This document shows positions 54,201 through 64,000 of a stretch of DNA of 64,000 nucleotides, piece after piece (the first letter of the stretch is position 1; each line of letters begins with the position of its first letter). The DNA is taken from positions 18,053,535 through 18,117,534 of the forward strand of contig OZ020616.1 of assembly GCA_963971575.1 (NCBI GenBank). Direction: 5' to 3'. Origin of the DNA: Liopterus haemorrhoidalis. Taxonomy: Eukaryota; Arthropoda; Insecta; Coleoptera; Dytiscidae. Below the pieces are notes generated by a model that searched no databases, was not told the origin of the DNA, and saw only the letters and a list, made by a program, of their open reading frames with translations. The position numbers were made by a program, and so were the translations under genes.

Positions 54201-54552
54201 TGTTGAGTTATAACATTCCATTTTGGCATATATTTTTCACAGTTTGACAGTTTTCTTTCACTCCTAAAGCGTAAATTAGTATTTTTTTCTTAAAAATAAA
54301 AAATTCGGAGAGTACATTTTTCAGTATGAAGTAAGAACCCACTAAGAAAGGATTTTTTCAAGTTCGAACCCTATCTGGTGAAAAGGAGTAAAATGTTTTT
54401 TCACGGGTTCCTCAATATTTCTTAGGTCAGATGAGATATCGACTAGATTTTTTGTTACAAAGGTTACCCATACACAAGTTTAAAAACAAACTGCGGATTT
54501 TATGCCAATGAGACCGTCAATATACCGTAGCGAAGCACGGGTTTTCAGCTAG
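51259..54552 (+). mobile_element. satellite-filled Helitron-like element, non-autonomous
   Basis: 5' end TCTATATATATAAAAGGCAG (alternatively starting TC at 51256, directly after an A), followed by (GACT)n. The 3' end has CCGTAGCGAAGCACGG, a hairpin (CCGT/ACGG plus GC-GAA-GC with one bulged A), then a short T-rich spacer and CTAG at 54549-54552 followed by T. TC start, a hairpin about 8 nt before a CTRR end, and no TIR or target duplication are the Helitron signature. No Rep/helicase is present; the interior is almost all tandem repeat. Confidence 0.75.
51410..54270. repeat. ~290-bp tandem array, about ten units, inside the Helitron
   Basis: Units recur near 51428, 51725, 52015, 52310, 52595, 52875, 53168, 53458, 53753 and 54005. 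Each has CACCCCTAAAGGGTG or similar, AGGGGTGAATTGTGATTTCA, TAAGATATCGACTTG, CTAATCAACCCCTAAAGGGG, ATTATACATCCCGTCGTATT and GTGTTCGTTTAGTTGCAAC. The two CCCC-TAAA-GGGG palindromes per unit are the best conserved parts. Frames of 60-95 residues in it are by-products. Confidence 0.92.
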
Positions 54553-54566
54553 TTATGGTATATATG

Positions 54567-54923
54567 CTAAATTTTATCGAAAAAGTTGTTTTCTTTTAGG
54601 AACTTGATGATTTTATTTTCGTTTTGGATTGAGAGGATTGGTGATGCAGGCTTGGCAGTTTGTTGGGGCTTCTCGTTGAACAGGTGTTTGTGTGTTAGTA
54701 GAGTGTGTCCGATTTTTATCCTGGTTAATACAATCTGTTCTCTTCTGGTAATGTTGTTTTGGGGTTTGCTTCTGCGTATGTGGATGCGAATGTTGTTCCA
54801 TGTTTCTTTTGTTTTGTTTTTGTAGTGGTTTTTTATATGGTATATTTGAGGTACCCTCGTATGAGAGGGTTGTTTTTGGGGGTACCGTAAAACGGGGTGA
54901 ACTTGACCAGGTTTTAGGTTCAA
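54567..54923 (-). pseudogene. LINE RNase-H-domain tail
   Basis: The 118-residue minus-strand frame contains ITRREQIVLTRIKIGHTLLT followed by HKHLF, the end of the RNase H region in I/Jockey-type LINEs. It jumps directly to a C-terminal-like IIKFLKENNFFDKI and lacks the Cys-rich segment normally between them, which suggests an internal deletion. The N-terminal part of the LINE is absent. Confidence 0.65.
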
Positions 54924-55059
54924 ATTATCATATCTTTGTTAACGTTTATAATAGTTTTATGTTTTTCGTACTAGTACATAGGTATTGATGCTCTCTATCA
55001 GAAACTATCTTTTTATTTATTATTATTTTTTTTTTTTGACGTTAAGTCAGTATATATAT

Positions 55060-55290
55060 ATATTCTTTATTTCCCCTAGGCCTTGCGGTGTTTAGGGTAT
55101 TAACAATTACAACCGATTAACAAACAATTACAAAGAAATGAAAAAATAAAATAACATATAATGAATGTATTACAATATTTTTTAAAAATTTAATTTCTTT
55201 GTTCTTCTTCCAACTTCCCTCTCCTATTTCCTTCCTTCTTGCCTCCAGTTCTCTCGCTCATCTTTCTCTTCTGCCTTCCTCACTCATCAG
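55060..55290 (-). mobile_element. LINE 3' fragment, copy 2
   Basis: ATTCTTTATTTCCCCTAGGC and CTTGCGGTGTTTAGGGTATT match the fragment at 37313-37600. Both then have ATTTCCTTCCTTCTTGCCTC and CAGTTCTCTCGCTCATCTTT. Minus-strand coding is degraded. The copy ends at TCACTCATCAG, against longer homology in copy 1. Confidence 0.6.
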
Positions 55291-55356
55291 CAGTGTTGTA
55301 ATGTATCTAGTTGCAAGTATCTAGATACAATAACTAGATACTTTTTCAAGTATCTA

Positions 55357-56191
55357 TGGTCTATTTCAAAGTAGAAAAATGTGTGTAAGAAAATAGCAGC
55401 TATTTGTCCTTGCTTCGGATTGGTTTAGAACGTCATCCCTATTACACTGTTAAAATATTGTTTTTAGTCCAAGTTGACAGATGTTCAGTGTCGTACATTG
55501 GAAATATATATTATTTATATTATTTAATTTTTTTCGTATATTTTGTTATTATTTACATATTTAGACTTTTATTTATATTCTTGGCGTAGATTTTATGGAG
55601 AAAATTCTCCATGTAATTTGTTTTTACGCAGTTATATATTTTTTAGGTTATCTGACATATAAATATGTTTTGACACTTGACAATTAACAGATCAAGATAG
55701 AGGACTAATGTGAGTGAGGCCAAAAGACAGCCCATCTGATTGTCCCTAAGAAGAAGTTATTGATATAATTTTTAGACCTTCATATATACATATATATTTA
55801 ATTTTTATTTACAATAATAAATATTTAAATAAGAAACTTTAGCTCTGAATATATTGTTCGTTTTATTGCTTTGATTAAACTCTTTTAGCCAAATCTTTTT
55901 ATATATATAATAGTACATAATTTTTAAAATTAATATTTTTTTAACTTTTTCAAATTTCCCATTAAACTGAATTTATGTCGTAAAAATAACGTAAGTGTAA
56001 TCTGCCTTGTTTATTTCAATATCTTGTTAACATTTTTTAAATTAAAAAAAAAAAATCACTTGCTAAGCCAGTTACTACGCCCATGCCGTAGTTGTAACTT
56101 ATTTTAAATTTTCCGCTATACTGTATTTATCCAGTGTAAATCGTACTCGGTTCGCAGCGCTATCTACTTTTTTTTAATTTGAAATAGACCA
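55357..56191. mobile_element. 835-bp TA-flanked element
   Basis: TA at 55355-55356 and 56192-56193. Tips TGGTCTATTTCAAA and TTTGAAATAGACCA are exact complements over 14 bp. No recognisable transposase; a GGAGAAAATTCTCC hairpin lies at about 55596. Confidence 0.7.
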
Positions 56192-56445
56192 TAGATACAA
56201 ATTAGATACTTTTTGAAATATGTATCTGTATCTGTATCTAGACATTTAAATTTAAGTATCTTGTATCTGTATTTCAGATACTTTGCTCGTACTTTTATAC
56301 CATGATACAGAGCTGATATTATGTATATTATAGATTGATTATAAATTGTCATTTTAAATAACAGTTTATAGCAAAAATTAATTTTTGCTATAAACAAAAT
56401 TCAGAAAACAATTGAAATTCTGACGTTTACAAATTATTAAATATT

Positions 56446-56817
56446 CCCAGCAAACATTCAACTAACGGCCGAATGCTGGCAAATTGCTTTTATGCTAGTA
56501 AATTACTGGCACCAAAAGTAAGTGCAACGCCAGTATTAATAATGTACTTCACATTTGTATTTCGCATTCCGCCTATACGAAGTACTTTACCAGCATTTTA
56601 TAAGCACTCTTCTTCAATCATACTTTTTACTTAAAACCATCAGAAATAAATCTTGCAACTAATGCGATTATTTTGCACTTTACCGTTGCTGGGCCGGCAA
56701 CTGATACATCAATGGACCAGTAACGGCCACGGGGACACCGGGGTACTGGCCCATTACTTTCAATGCCGGGGAGTATGTGCTTTACCAGTACTGGCCCGTA
56801 TAAAAATGTTTGCTGGG
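56446..56817. mobile_element. 372-bp MITE
   Basis: Tips CCCAGCAAACATT and AATGTTTGCTGGG are exact complements over 13 bp. Flanks read ATATT and ATAAT. Interior GC content is higher than around it (GGCCGG, CCGGGG). Confidence 0.7.
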
Positions 56818-57052
56818 ATAATACATACGTTATTTCGTACAAAATTATTCCGTAGAATAGTGTTTTGCCTTGAATTTAGTGGGCTTTTTGTGACGTCACG
56901 GTCATTTTTGAACATCCTGTATAATACTGATTAACATGCACTGTTTGTTTGGTAAAAAATATGGTATTTTCATTTTTCAGTGTTTTTTACAAAAGTATCT
57001 AGCTGTATCTAGATACAAAGTATAATCTGAAAAAATTCTCAATAATGTACAT

Positions 57053-57280
57053 CAGGGGTCGGCAACACGGTGCCCTCTGTGGGATTTTTAGGCGCCCTCG
57101 CTATCAAAACACACATATACTGAGCCCAATATCCACACGAGGACCGAGGATCTTTTTATTGCTCATCACTTGGATTTTGGGAGGTGAGGACCTTTAGATT
57201 AGACGACCTTGCCAACCACGAGTGTTTACATATTTTACGTTTTTATGCGCCCTTATTGACAAAAATGTTGCCGACCCCTG
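57053..57280. mobile_element. 228-bp hAT MITE with perfect target duplication
   Basis: ATGTACAT lies exactly on both sides (57045-57052 and 57281-57288). Tips are CAGGGGTCGGCAAC and GTTGCCGACCCCTG, perfect over 14 bp. The tip family is the same as that of the MITE at 21493-21901. Confidence 0.92.
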
Positions 57281-57288
57281 ATGTACAT

Positions 57289-58232
57289 TAATGGGACCCA
57301 ACATGGGAACCGTACATTAATGGGCGTTCACCCCTCCCCCGAAATAATAGAAGCGCATTTTTTTATTTATTTATCAGTTAAAAAAAATACGATTTTTTTC
57401 TGCTCATCAATTTAAAAAATAAACTTAAATAAAATGTATTTTATATTCACTCCCATAAACATTATCTGAACCGAAATAAATCAATATTTTTTTTCGGTTC
57501 AGCTCCGGTTTTCTTTCCGCCAAAAATAACGCTTTTTCGGTATTCGGTTCAGGTCCGGTTCGAAGCCCTGGTTTATACTGCGCAATAAATATCTAAAAGA
57601 TATTTTTGACAGTTAACAGTTATTGAAAATAATATTTTATTTAACAAGCATATAATGGAGGCTATATTGCACGAGGATGAGGTTTACCACCCGAGCAGTA
57701 TGTGAGAAAGTTTAAAAAAGTTTGAGAAACATTACTATAGTTGGAGAATGAGGATTTGCATGCCAACTTGATATTCACTGTCAAGTGGGTGTCAGCCGCC
57801 CGTGTGCAAACATTCATAAGACCGCCCTTTGCTAGAATCGAACCCAAATGCCACATGTATGCGAACTTCCATAAGACCGACTGCTACTAGTAGTATTTAA
57901 AGACCGTAGAGAATCGACCCCAAATACCGCCCCTTTATTGAACCGCCAGTGTGTGGTGAACCCCATAAAACCCGCACGCGGTGGCCCTGGATTTTCATAA
58001 AACTGGAGAAATGTGGAAAAGTTACAAGTAATAGTCAAGTAACAATAATAGTTACTTTCACACAGAAAGTTGTAATTTAATCTTGTTTTTTGAGACAGAT
58101 GTCAAGTTCACTGTTACTAATTTCTCTTCTCATAGAAAATACTCAAATAAACGGTCTACAACAATAATTACAACAGTGGCAGTTGCAGCAACCCCAAAAT
58201 TAAATAAATTTAAACATTACAAACGAATATTT
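57289..58232. other. mostly unassigned; one hAT terminal fragment
   Basis: At about 57480-57570 GTATTCGGTTCAGGTCCGGT leads to CGAAGCCCTG, which looks like the right tip of a CAGGGCTTCG-type hAT element, with no partner found. 57780-57990 has repeated ATAAGACCGCC and AATCGAACCCAAATGCC-type words. No gene seen. Confidence 0.4.
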
Positions 58233-58240
58233 GTTTAGCA

Positions 58241-58848
58241 AGAGCGTTTCTTAAACTGGGGTTCGAGAAACAATTTTGACATTAACTTTACATCCCCCAA
58301 CTTTTCGCTTTTATTGAAATATCTCATTTAATAAAAAACCTACATGGTCAAGACTTTTTGTATTTGTTGTTATCTAACTAGTTATTGACATAACTATACA
58401 ATAATTAGTAAAAATTTAATTATTTTTATTCAATTGCAAATTATTTACAGAAAACATATTATACTAAGATTTATTTTGACGAATATTTGCCCAAGAAATG
58501 TTTGTATGAGTTTAACGTATTATAATTTGTTACTTTTTTAATTCTTTTTACTGTTATTTTTATTCATTTTATGTTTTTTATTCTATATGCTAATAAAAAT
58601 GTTCATCTCAAAATGCGCAAGACCATTTTTTAAAATAACCAGCGATATATTTTTACCAATATTTATTATAACGTAGTATCTATGACATTATTGAGCCAGA
58701 AATTAAATCTCAGGAACGACGTAAAATGCCTAGAGTTGGGATGGGGTCCGCAAAGAACAATGTTGTTCAAGCCCCTCTTGAAATATTAAGTAAAACTTAT
58801 GTAGTCCGAGCACCCCGTGCTCGGACTACATAAGTTTAAGAACCCCTG
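58241..58848. mobile_element. 608-bp hAT-type element ending in a perfect hairpin
   Basis: GTTTAGCA (58233-58240) and GTTTAGCG (58849-58856) form an 8-bp duplication with one change. Left tip AGAGCGTTTCTTAAACT and right tip AGTTTAAGAACCCCTG pair imperfectly. Eleven bases inside the right tip sits a 21-bp perfect stem (58793-58813 with 58817-58837) closed by a CCC loop. Confidence 0.75.
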
Positions 58849-58856
58849 GTTTAGCG

Positions 58857-59535
58857 CTCTCTCTCCCTCTCCCTAGATTTACTTAATTTTTTATTAAAAA
58901 CCTTCACTGGCGGACTCAGTGGCGAACTGGGCCGGCGGGACACCGGGAGAGGTCCCGATAGGCCGGTATAAAGGTCTCTTCACACACATTAGTGCCGTAT
59001 CAGTGATGCCTATTCACATACATCCATGCGGGTTGCTAAGTAATGATTTCAATCAATGATTTTCGAGATGGCTAAGTTTATAGACGAGAATAATCAATAA
59101 TCGATACAATCAAAGCCAGCTCTAGTTCTTTTGGCGCCTGGGGCAAACCCGACAAACTGCGCCCTTTTTAGGGTTTTGTAGGTATGACCAAAAAACCCTT
59201 ATACCGTCATTTTGTCGTCTGTCTGTCTGTCTGTTCGGTAAAAATTGTAGCCAAACGGCTAAAGCTAGACAGTTGTAATTTGGCATGCTTATACAACTCT
59301 TTGACCCGCACATAAGAAAAATACTAAAACATCTAAAAAACATATCCCCCTAAAAATATAAAGAAATATGTGCTCATCGAAAAAAAAAATTATTTTTTTA
59401 AAATTCTGAGTAGGGTATCAAATGAAAGCCCTTGGTACGTGGATCAGATTATGTTTTTGGAAAAAAAGCATTTTTTGTGTTTTTTTGCTAATAATGTTGA
59501 AAAATTATAGTTATATAACACACTAAATTGTAATG
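58857..59535. other. repeat-rich spacer
   Basis: CAGTGGCGAACTGGGCCGGC at 58918 resembles a hAT tip but lacks a partner. 59160-59410 carries CCGTCATTTTGTCGTCTGTC with (CTGT)n and AGGGTATCAAATGAAAGCCC, a combination common in dispersed arthropod repeats. No gene seen. Confidence 0.4.
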
Positions 59536-59607
59536 TGTCTTGGTGCAATGGTTACGGTACTAGCGTTCTGCCCAAGAAAATGAGTTCGAATCCCACGAGA
59601 AGAGACA
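59536..59607 (+). repeat. tRNA-like SINE head or tRNA pseudogene
   Basis: The unit is 72 nt. TGTCTT at the start can pair with AGAGACA at the end as an acceptor stem. TTGGTGCAATGGTTACGG resembles a pol III A box with D-loop GG, and GAGTTCGAATCCC is a good B box. The anticodon stem is weak (TTCT/AGAA) and no CCA follows, so it is not a confident functional tRNA. It is followed by T-rich sequence. Confidence 0.5.
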
Positions 59608-59816
59608 ATATTATTTTTTATTTTGTTTAAATTATTTTTTCAAAATTCTAGTTATATTTTGGCAAATGTTGCATTTAATTTTTAAAAGCGTAAATTTAAT
59701 AACCAGTGGAAATTGTTGAAATTATAATTTAATTCTGTTTGAATGTACACGAAATCAAAGGGAGGAGCTATGACTAGAAACAACCAATGAAGCCATAGGC
59801 GCAATTTAAAAATCTT

Positions 59817-60215
59817 AATGAACCTTGCTATATAAAAAAAAATACTGCACATATTAAGAAACCTAAATAATGGTATTAGGCACTCGAATTAAAATTAACA
59901 TAAAAATATTTTAACATAAAATTTGTTTTTAAAGCTCTTAGATTAAGAGATGATAAATTATTTTTAAAATATTGTTTATTTTACAGTGAATACTACAAAG
60001 CAAAATATGTCCTACACACTCAGCATTCCGCCTTCACTTAATATTTTTAGATTATATATCTATCTAAGAGGATTTTTTTCAAAATTTTATTGAACCTTGC
60101 TATATAAAAAAAAAAAATACTGCACATATTTAGAAACTTACATAATGGTATTAGGCATTCGAATTACAATTAACAAAAAAAAAATATTTTAACATAAAAT
60201 TTGTTTTGGCATTCC
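59817..60215. repeat. ~115-bp direct repeat, two copies 270 bp apart
   Basis: GAACCTTGCTATATAAAAAA, ATACTGCACATATT, ATAATGGTATTAGGCA and TTTTAACATAAAATTTGTTTT occur in the same order at about 59820-59930 and 60093-60215. The copies differ by indels in A-runs and a few substitutions. Nature unknown. Confidence 0.8.
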
Positions 60216-60436
60216 AAATAATCATTATTCACTTACTAAATACCTGCGAAACCCTGAAATGTGTGAAAATTCACACTTCACATAAATTTTTTAGAATATG
60301 CATTGGCGTACCGAAGATGGAAGTTTAGGTGCTTGCAATCATATTTCAAACATATTCTTTTGATTTCGATGGTTGCAATTTGAATATTTTAACATTTTAA
60401 CCGAATACTAGCTATGGCTAAGTAAATTTGACAATA

Positions 60437-62103
60437 CAGTGGTACCTCGACTTAGATCTCTGGATATACGAAGTTTTCGATACAAATTATTTTCATAACG
60501 TATTTTGACCTCTAGATACGAACCGCGATGTTTTTCATTTCAAATGAATTAAAGCCTGTTTACATTATCCTTTTTTAAACTTTTTGCCCTAGTACTAGAA
60601 ACAGACTACTAACAGGCTACTACTACAGGCAGCAAATCGAAAACACCTGAACCACAAAACCAGAAACAAGAAAATTGTTCTTTTTTACAATTTAATGGAA
60701 GATGATTTTCATGAGATGAATCATGTAAAACAGAAAATTTTATAAATAAAATTTAATATATAATGGTACACAAAATGCATATTTATAGTGAAAAAATGTT
60801 CCGTCTCACTCATTCTTCATTTCTTTGCATTTTCTTCATAAAGGGCCGAGAGTTCCAGTTGCTAATAAACTGTCCAATAAGTTTATTAGCAACATAATTT
60901 TTTTTTCCGAGAGTTCCACCCCTAAATAGTTATTAGGTTGCTAATAAACAGGCTTATTTGTCTAATAACTTATAGGCAACATGAAGTGCTTAATAAAGTG
61001 ACATATAACCAAAAACAAGTTCGCAAAATGTGTTAATATTTCAATTTTAATTAAAAACCGTATAATTTTAAAAGAATATACGAATGTGTAGTTTTTAAAC
61101 ATTTATATAATGGTGATTTTAGTGTTTTATATACATTTAAGTTGTATTTTGACGAAATCGACGATCTGTTTGGGTGAATTTATAAATTATGGACAACCGT
61201 TTTTAGAATATTTTGGGCATTTATTGTAAATGTGATATATAAAGAACAATATATAAATATATATTTTTAAATAAACATTGTCTTTTATTTTTACATATGT
61301 ATTTATTTCAATTACGATTACAACACACTACAAACAATACTTTAAGCATTACTATTTATATAAAAATGATAGAGAATAAGAAGACAGACGCAATTATTGG
61401 CAGAATAATAAAGATGTGTGGCTGAAAATTGCTGATAAGTTTAATTCATATTGTTTAAGGAATGTAAAATAAACAAAATATGGCTGTCTTCTTATTTTCA
61501 GTCACTTTTGTATTATAAAATGCTATTTTTATTAACTTCTCTTCTATCTATATTGTCCTCTTTTTCTGTGATAAAATTTGTTGAACGCCGTTTAATTGTC
61601 ATTTTAACAGTAACACTTAAAATATACGTAATGTCATTGAATGTCAAGTCAAACTATTTATTGTCAAAATATTTAATGTCAAAATATTCAGTGTCAAAAT
61701 TTCATCTCACTTTAGCTCTACAAATTTACGTATAGCTCTATCCCTCTTGCACCGTGTTACTATCTTCATAAGAAATACCAATGCAAAAACAAAAAATTAT
61801 GTTGCTAATAAACTATTAGAAGGATTTTGTAAGTTGGAAATCACCAATAAATTTATTAGCTTCATAAATATATTATATGTCAAATAACTATTAGGGAGTT
61901 TATTAGGAACTGGAACTCTCGGCCCTTAGTTGAAAATAGTTTTTTTATTTTATTTTTTTGATTTTCTTTATGTTCTTTTAATCTGGGAACGGATTAATTG
62001 ATTTCCCATAAGATATATCGGAAAATTGGTTTTCTAGATACATACTTTTTAAGATACGAACCGAGGTCTGGAACAAATTAAGTTTGTAAGTCAGGTGCCA
62101 TTG
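60437..62103. mobile_element. pogo/Tigger-like element
   Basis: TA flanks at 60435-60436 and 62104-62105. Tips are CAGTGGTACCTCGACTTA and TAAGTCAGGTGCCATTG (complement CAATGGCACCTGACTTA). GGATATACGAAG and AAGATACGAACCGAGG subterminal pieces recur. No transposase remains, and a 1.09-kb element is nested inside. Confidence 0.8.
60841..61927. mobile_element. 1.09-kb TIR element nested in the Tigger-like element
   Basis: AAGGGCCGAGAGTTCCAGTT at the left is matched at the right by ACTGGAACTCTCGGCCCTT. TTGCTAATAAACT/AGTTTATTAGCAAC words recur at both ends, giving a 14-bp stem at about 60859-60894 and a partial third copy of the tip (CCGAGAGTTCCACC) at 60907. The 94-residue frame within it lacks any motif. 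Superfamily uncertain; TA or TWA target. Confidence 0.7.
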
Positions 62104-62252
62104 TATGTCTATGTCCATGTGCCACCAAAATCAGTTATAAATGTTTTCAGATGTGTAAGAAAGTTAACACAGTCCAAAAGAAGACTGTATATTATTATAT
62201 AATCAATAAATGTGTACATCTTTAAACTCAATTTTATATTTAATATGTACAA

Positions 62253-63026
62253 CAGTGGTGGCCAACCTTTTGGAAGCAAGGGCGCAATTAAGAATTTTCA
62301 GAGACGTTGCGGGCGCAATGATATGTAATGACATCATATATGTTTTGTTTTTTATTGTTAAAGTTAATTTTTTTTTTCATTTCTTAATTTTAATTTCTTA
62401 AAAAAAATGTTTTTGTTAATTTTTGTCATTTTTAATTTTGAATCTTTTTATTTGATTTTTCTTATAGGTCAAAATCCCATTATTTTTTGAAAAAATCCTC
62501 TTCTTCATTTTTAACACAACATAATACAACAAAATAATAATAATTTGTAATAATAATTTTATTGAACGACATTTATTACATAAAATTACATAATATATGA
62601 TAAATTATTATTCGTTAATGAGAAGGTTGAGACTGTTTCTTGACATAATTTTTCAAAATCAGGACAGTAATTTGATACTGCTACTCTTAAACTGTCATTC
62701 AATGATCAGTTTTTATAAAATGAAACATAAAAAATGGCGCTAAAATTCGATAGAATTCGCTAAAATAATATTTTTTGTAGTGGAACTACTTATATTTTAT
62801 TATATAGGGAGGTATTTAATATGGCATAATAAAAAATCACTTGAAAATTTCAATTAATAAATAAGTATTTAATTCCAAGAAAATTTTGCTTAAAAGTTGG
62901 AGAATGAAATTGATTGGAAATAAAATTTAAAAAAATATTTTAATTTACCGGGAATCGTATCGCGGGCGCATAACAGATCGCCAGTGGGCGCAGCTGAGCC
63001 CGCGGGCGCGGGGTTGGCCACCCCTG
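62253..63026. mobile_element. 774-bp hAT element with exact 8-bp duplication
   Basis: ATGTACAA lies exactly on both sides (62245-62252 and 63027-63034). Tips are CAGTGGTGGCCAACCTTTTG and the complement of CAGGGGTGGCCAACCCCGCG. GGGCGCA words occur near both ends. AT-rich, non-coding interior. Confidence 0.9.
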
Positions 63027-63034
63027 ATGTACAA

Positions 63035-64000
63035 GATTGGAATAGAAATGAAAATTTATAATTTTGATCTACATAAAAATAGAAAACTTAATAAAAACTT
63101 TGTGGGGGTAGTTAGTTTTTTTTTCTTTTCTTGTATGGGTTGTGCCTGAGATGCAAAATCCAAGTTTTCGACCTCGGCAGCCTTCCGGAACACTTTTGAA
63201 TTTCGCAAAAACTGCTAAATTTTCGCACTCTTTTCGGTTTCTGCCCATTTTGACCATAAAGGAGCACGTTTTCGACAAACACCATTCTATGCATTTTTAA
63301 ACTAGATTAAATCTTCTACAATTTGAGACCAAAATGGGCTCGGTAGTGTTAATAGTTTCCGAGATACAGCTTTTCAAAGTTTGAAAAAATCTCCAAACTT
63401 GAAAATTGTATGCTAAATCATGCTCATGGGCACTGTTTATTTTTAGAAGTGAAAACTACTCCTTATTGTCAAAAATTATAAAATAACATTGTAAAACCTT
63501 ATATTGCTGCCGAAAATACTGGTTATGTAGATTATTACGCGCCGAACCGTGCTATTCGAATGTTTCGAAAAAAAATTTATTGGTTTTATAAACATAGCTC
63601 CTTCATTTTTAGTGATATAAAGTTTTTTCAAAAACGATTTTGTAGGGCTTTTCAAGAGCTATAAGACTGTGTAAATTAAATTCCTTAAGATCCCTTAGTT
63701 TTTAAATGGGGTGAGTTTGAAGGGCTCGAATAAGGTGGTGTTCGCTTGTAAATAGAGGTTTTAAACGGCTATATCTCGCCAAATATTCACTGTACAGAAA
63801 ATATATGCACAAGGAAATTTAAGTCATTAAAAAAGCTACAATTTAGTGCTCTATCATTTTTTGGTATCTCCAGTAATTTCGGAGATATTTTGAAGAAAAG
63901 GGTGAAAAATACGAAATCGCAAAAAATCGTTTTTTCTTTAAACTCCAATTTTTCTAAAATTAGGCATTTTAAATTGGTCAAACTTCTTGGGTGTACTGAA
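63035..64000. other. no recognisable gene; low-complexity AT-rich sequence
   Basis: I see no TIR, motif or long frame. Phrases such as TTTCGGAGATATTTTGAAG and GAGATACAGCTTTTCAAAG suggest part of a diverged repeat that continues past the window edge. Confidence 0.4.

Larger units (their letters stand above)
55291..57044. mobile_element. probable hAT-type element rich in GTATCTAGATAC, with nested insertions
   Basis: CAGTGTTGTAATGTATCTAG at 55291 opens a block with repeated AGTATCTAGATAC. Similar TAGCTGTATCTAGATAC sequence recurs near 57000. Two insertions (55357-56191 and 56446-56817) lie between. The right tip and target duplication could not be fixed. Confidence 0.4.

Noticed and set aside
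51410..54270. CRISPR array
   Set aside because: Units are ~290 bp with diverged, homologous spacers and no short identical repeats; this is a eukaryotic satellite.
61451..61735. 94-residue hydrophobic plus-strand frame
   Set aside because: AT-rich chance frame with a run of near-identical LxSKYxxSK words from a short nucleotide repeat; no motif.

Overview
The window looks like arthropod (most likely insect) nuclear DNA. It is AT-rich, has eukaryotic splice and polyadenylation signals, and is packed with decayed and nested transposons: hAT, Tc1/mariner/IS630, pogo/Tigger, PIF/Harbinger, a TTAA-flanked element, Helitron, Penelope-like and CR1/Jockey-type LINEs. No ordinary conserved housekeeping gene was recognised. 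All family calls come from motifs, target-site duplications (TSDs) and terminal inverted repeats (TIRs) read by eye; no database search was run.

Layout. 1-4.5 kb: an integrase-tail-like fragment, two broken copies of a DUF4817-type IS630/mariner transposon (one holding a LINE fragment), and a 1,025-bp long-TIR element keeping only a transposase C-terminus. 4.7-14.66 kb: an uninterrupted coding exon for a ~3,300-residue ankyrin-repeat protein, preceded by a likely short 5' intron. 16.17-19.34 kb: a second 1,056-residue ankyrin frame, produced by a direct tandem duplication of about 4.7 kb (last third of the gene plus 3' flank). The two copies differ in later transposon insertions, which supply natural empty sites, and share a 650-bp nearly identical tract.

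20.3-28.3 kb: a Russian-doll stack of DNA transposons up to four layers deep. 28.3-30.3 kb: a broken THAP-domain gene and a split hAT transposase. 30.35-34.15 kb: a LINE whose reverse transcriptase is split by two Harbinger elements in opposite orientation, abutting at a single TTA and forming a ~0.9-kb-arm palindrome. 34.2-42 kb: MITEs, a ~175-bp tandem array and hAT elements. 42.6-46.8 kb: a mariner split by a 2.9-kb hAT-like element that carries a 1.2-kb fold-back. 47-51.2 kb: a 5'-truncated Penelope-like element split by a 2.8-kb ZMYM1-type hAT whose transposase is nearly intact. 51.26-54.55 kb: a Helitron-like element filled with a ~290-bp satellite. 54.5-64 kb: LINE remnants, several hAT MITEs with clear 8-bp TSDs, a tRNA-like SINE head, and a pogo/Tigger-like element with a nested insertion.

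The only candidates for functional host genes are the two ankyrin frames. The rest is mobile DNA whose insertion order can be read directly from interrupted frames and duplicated target sites.
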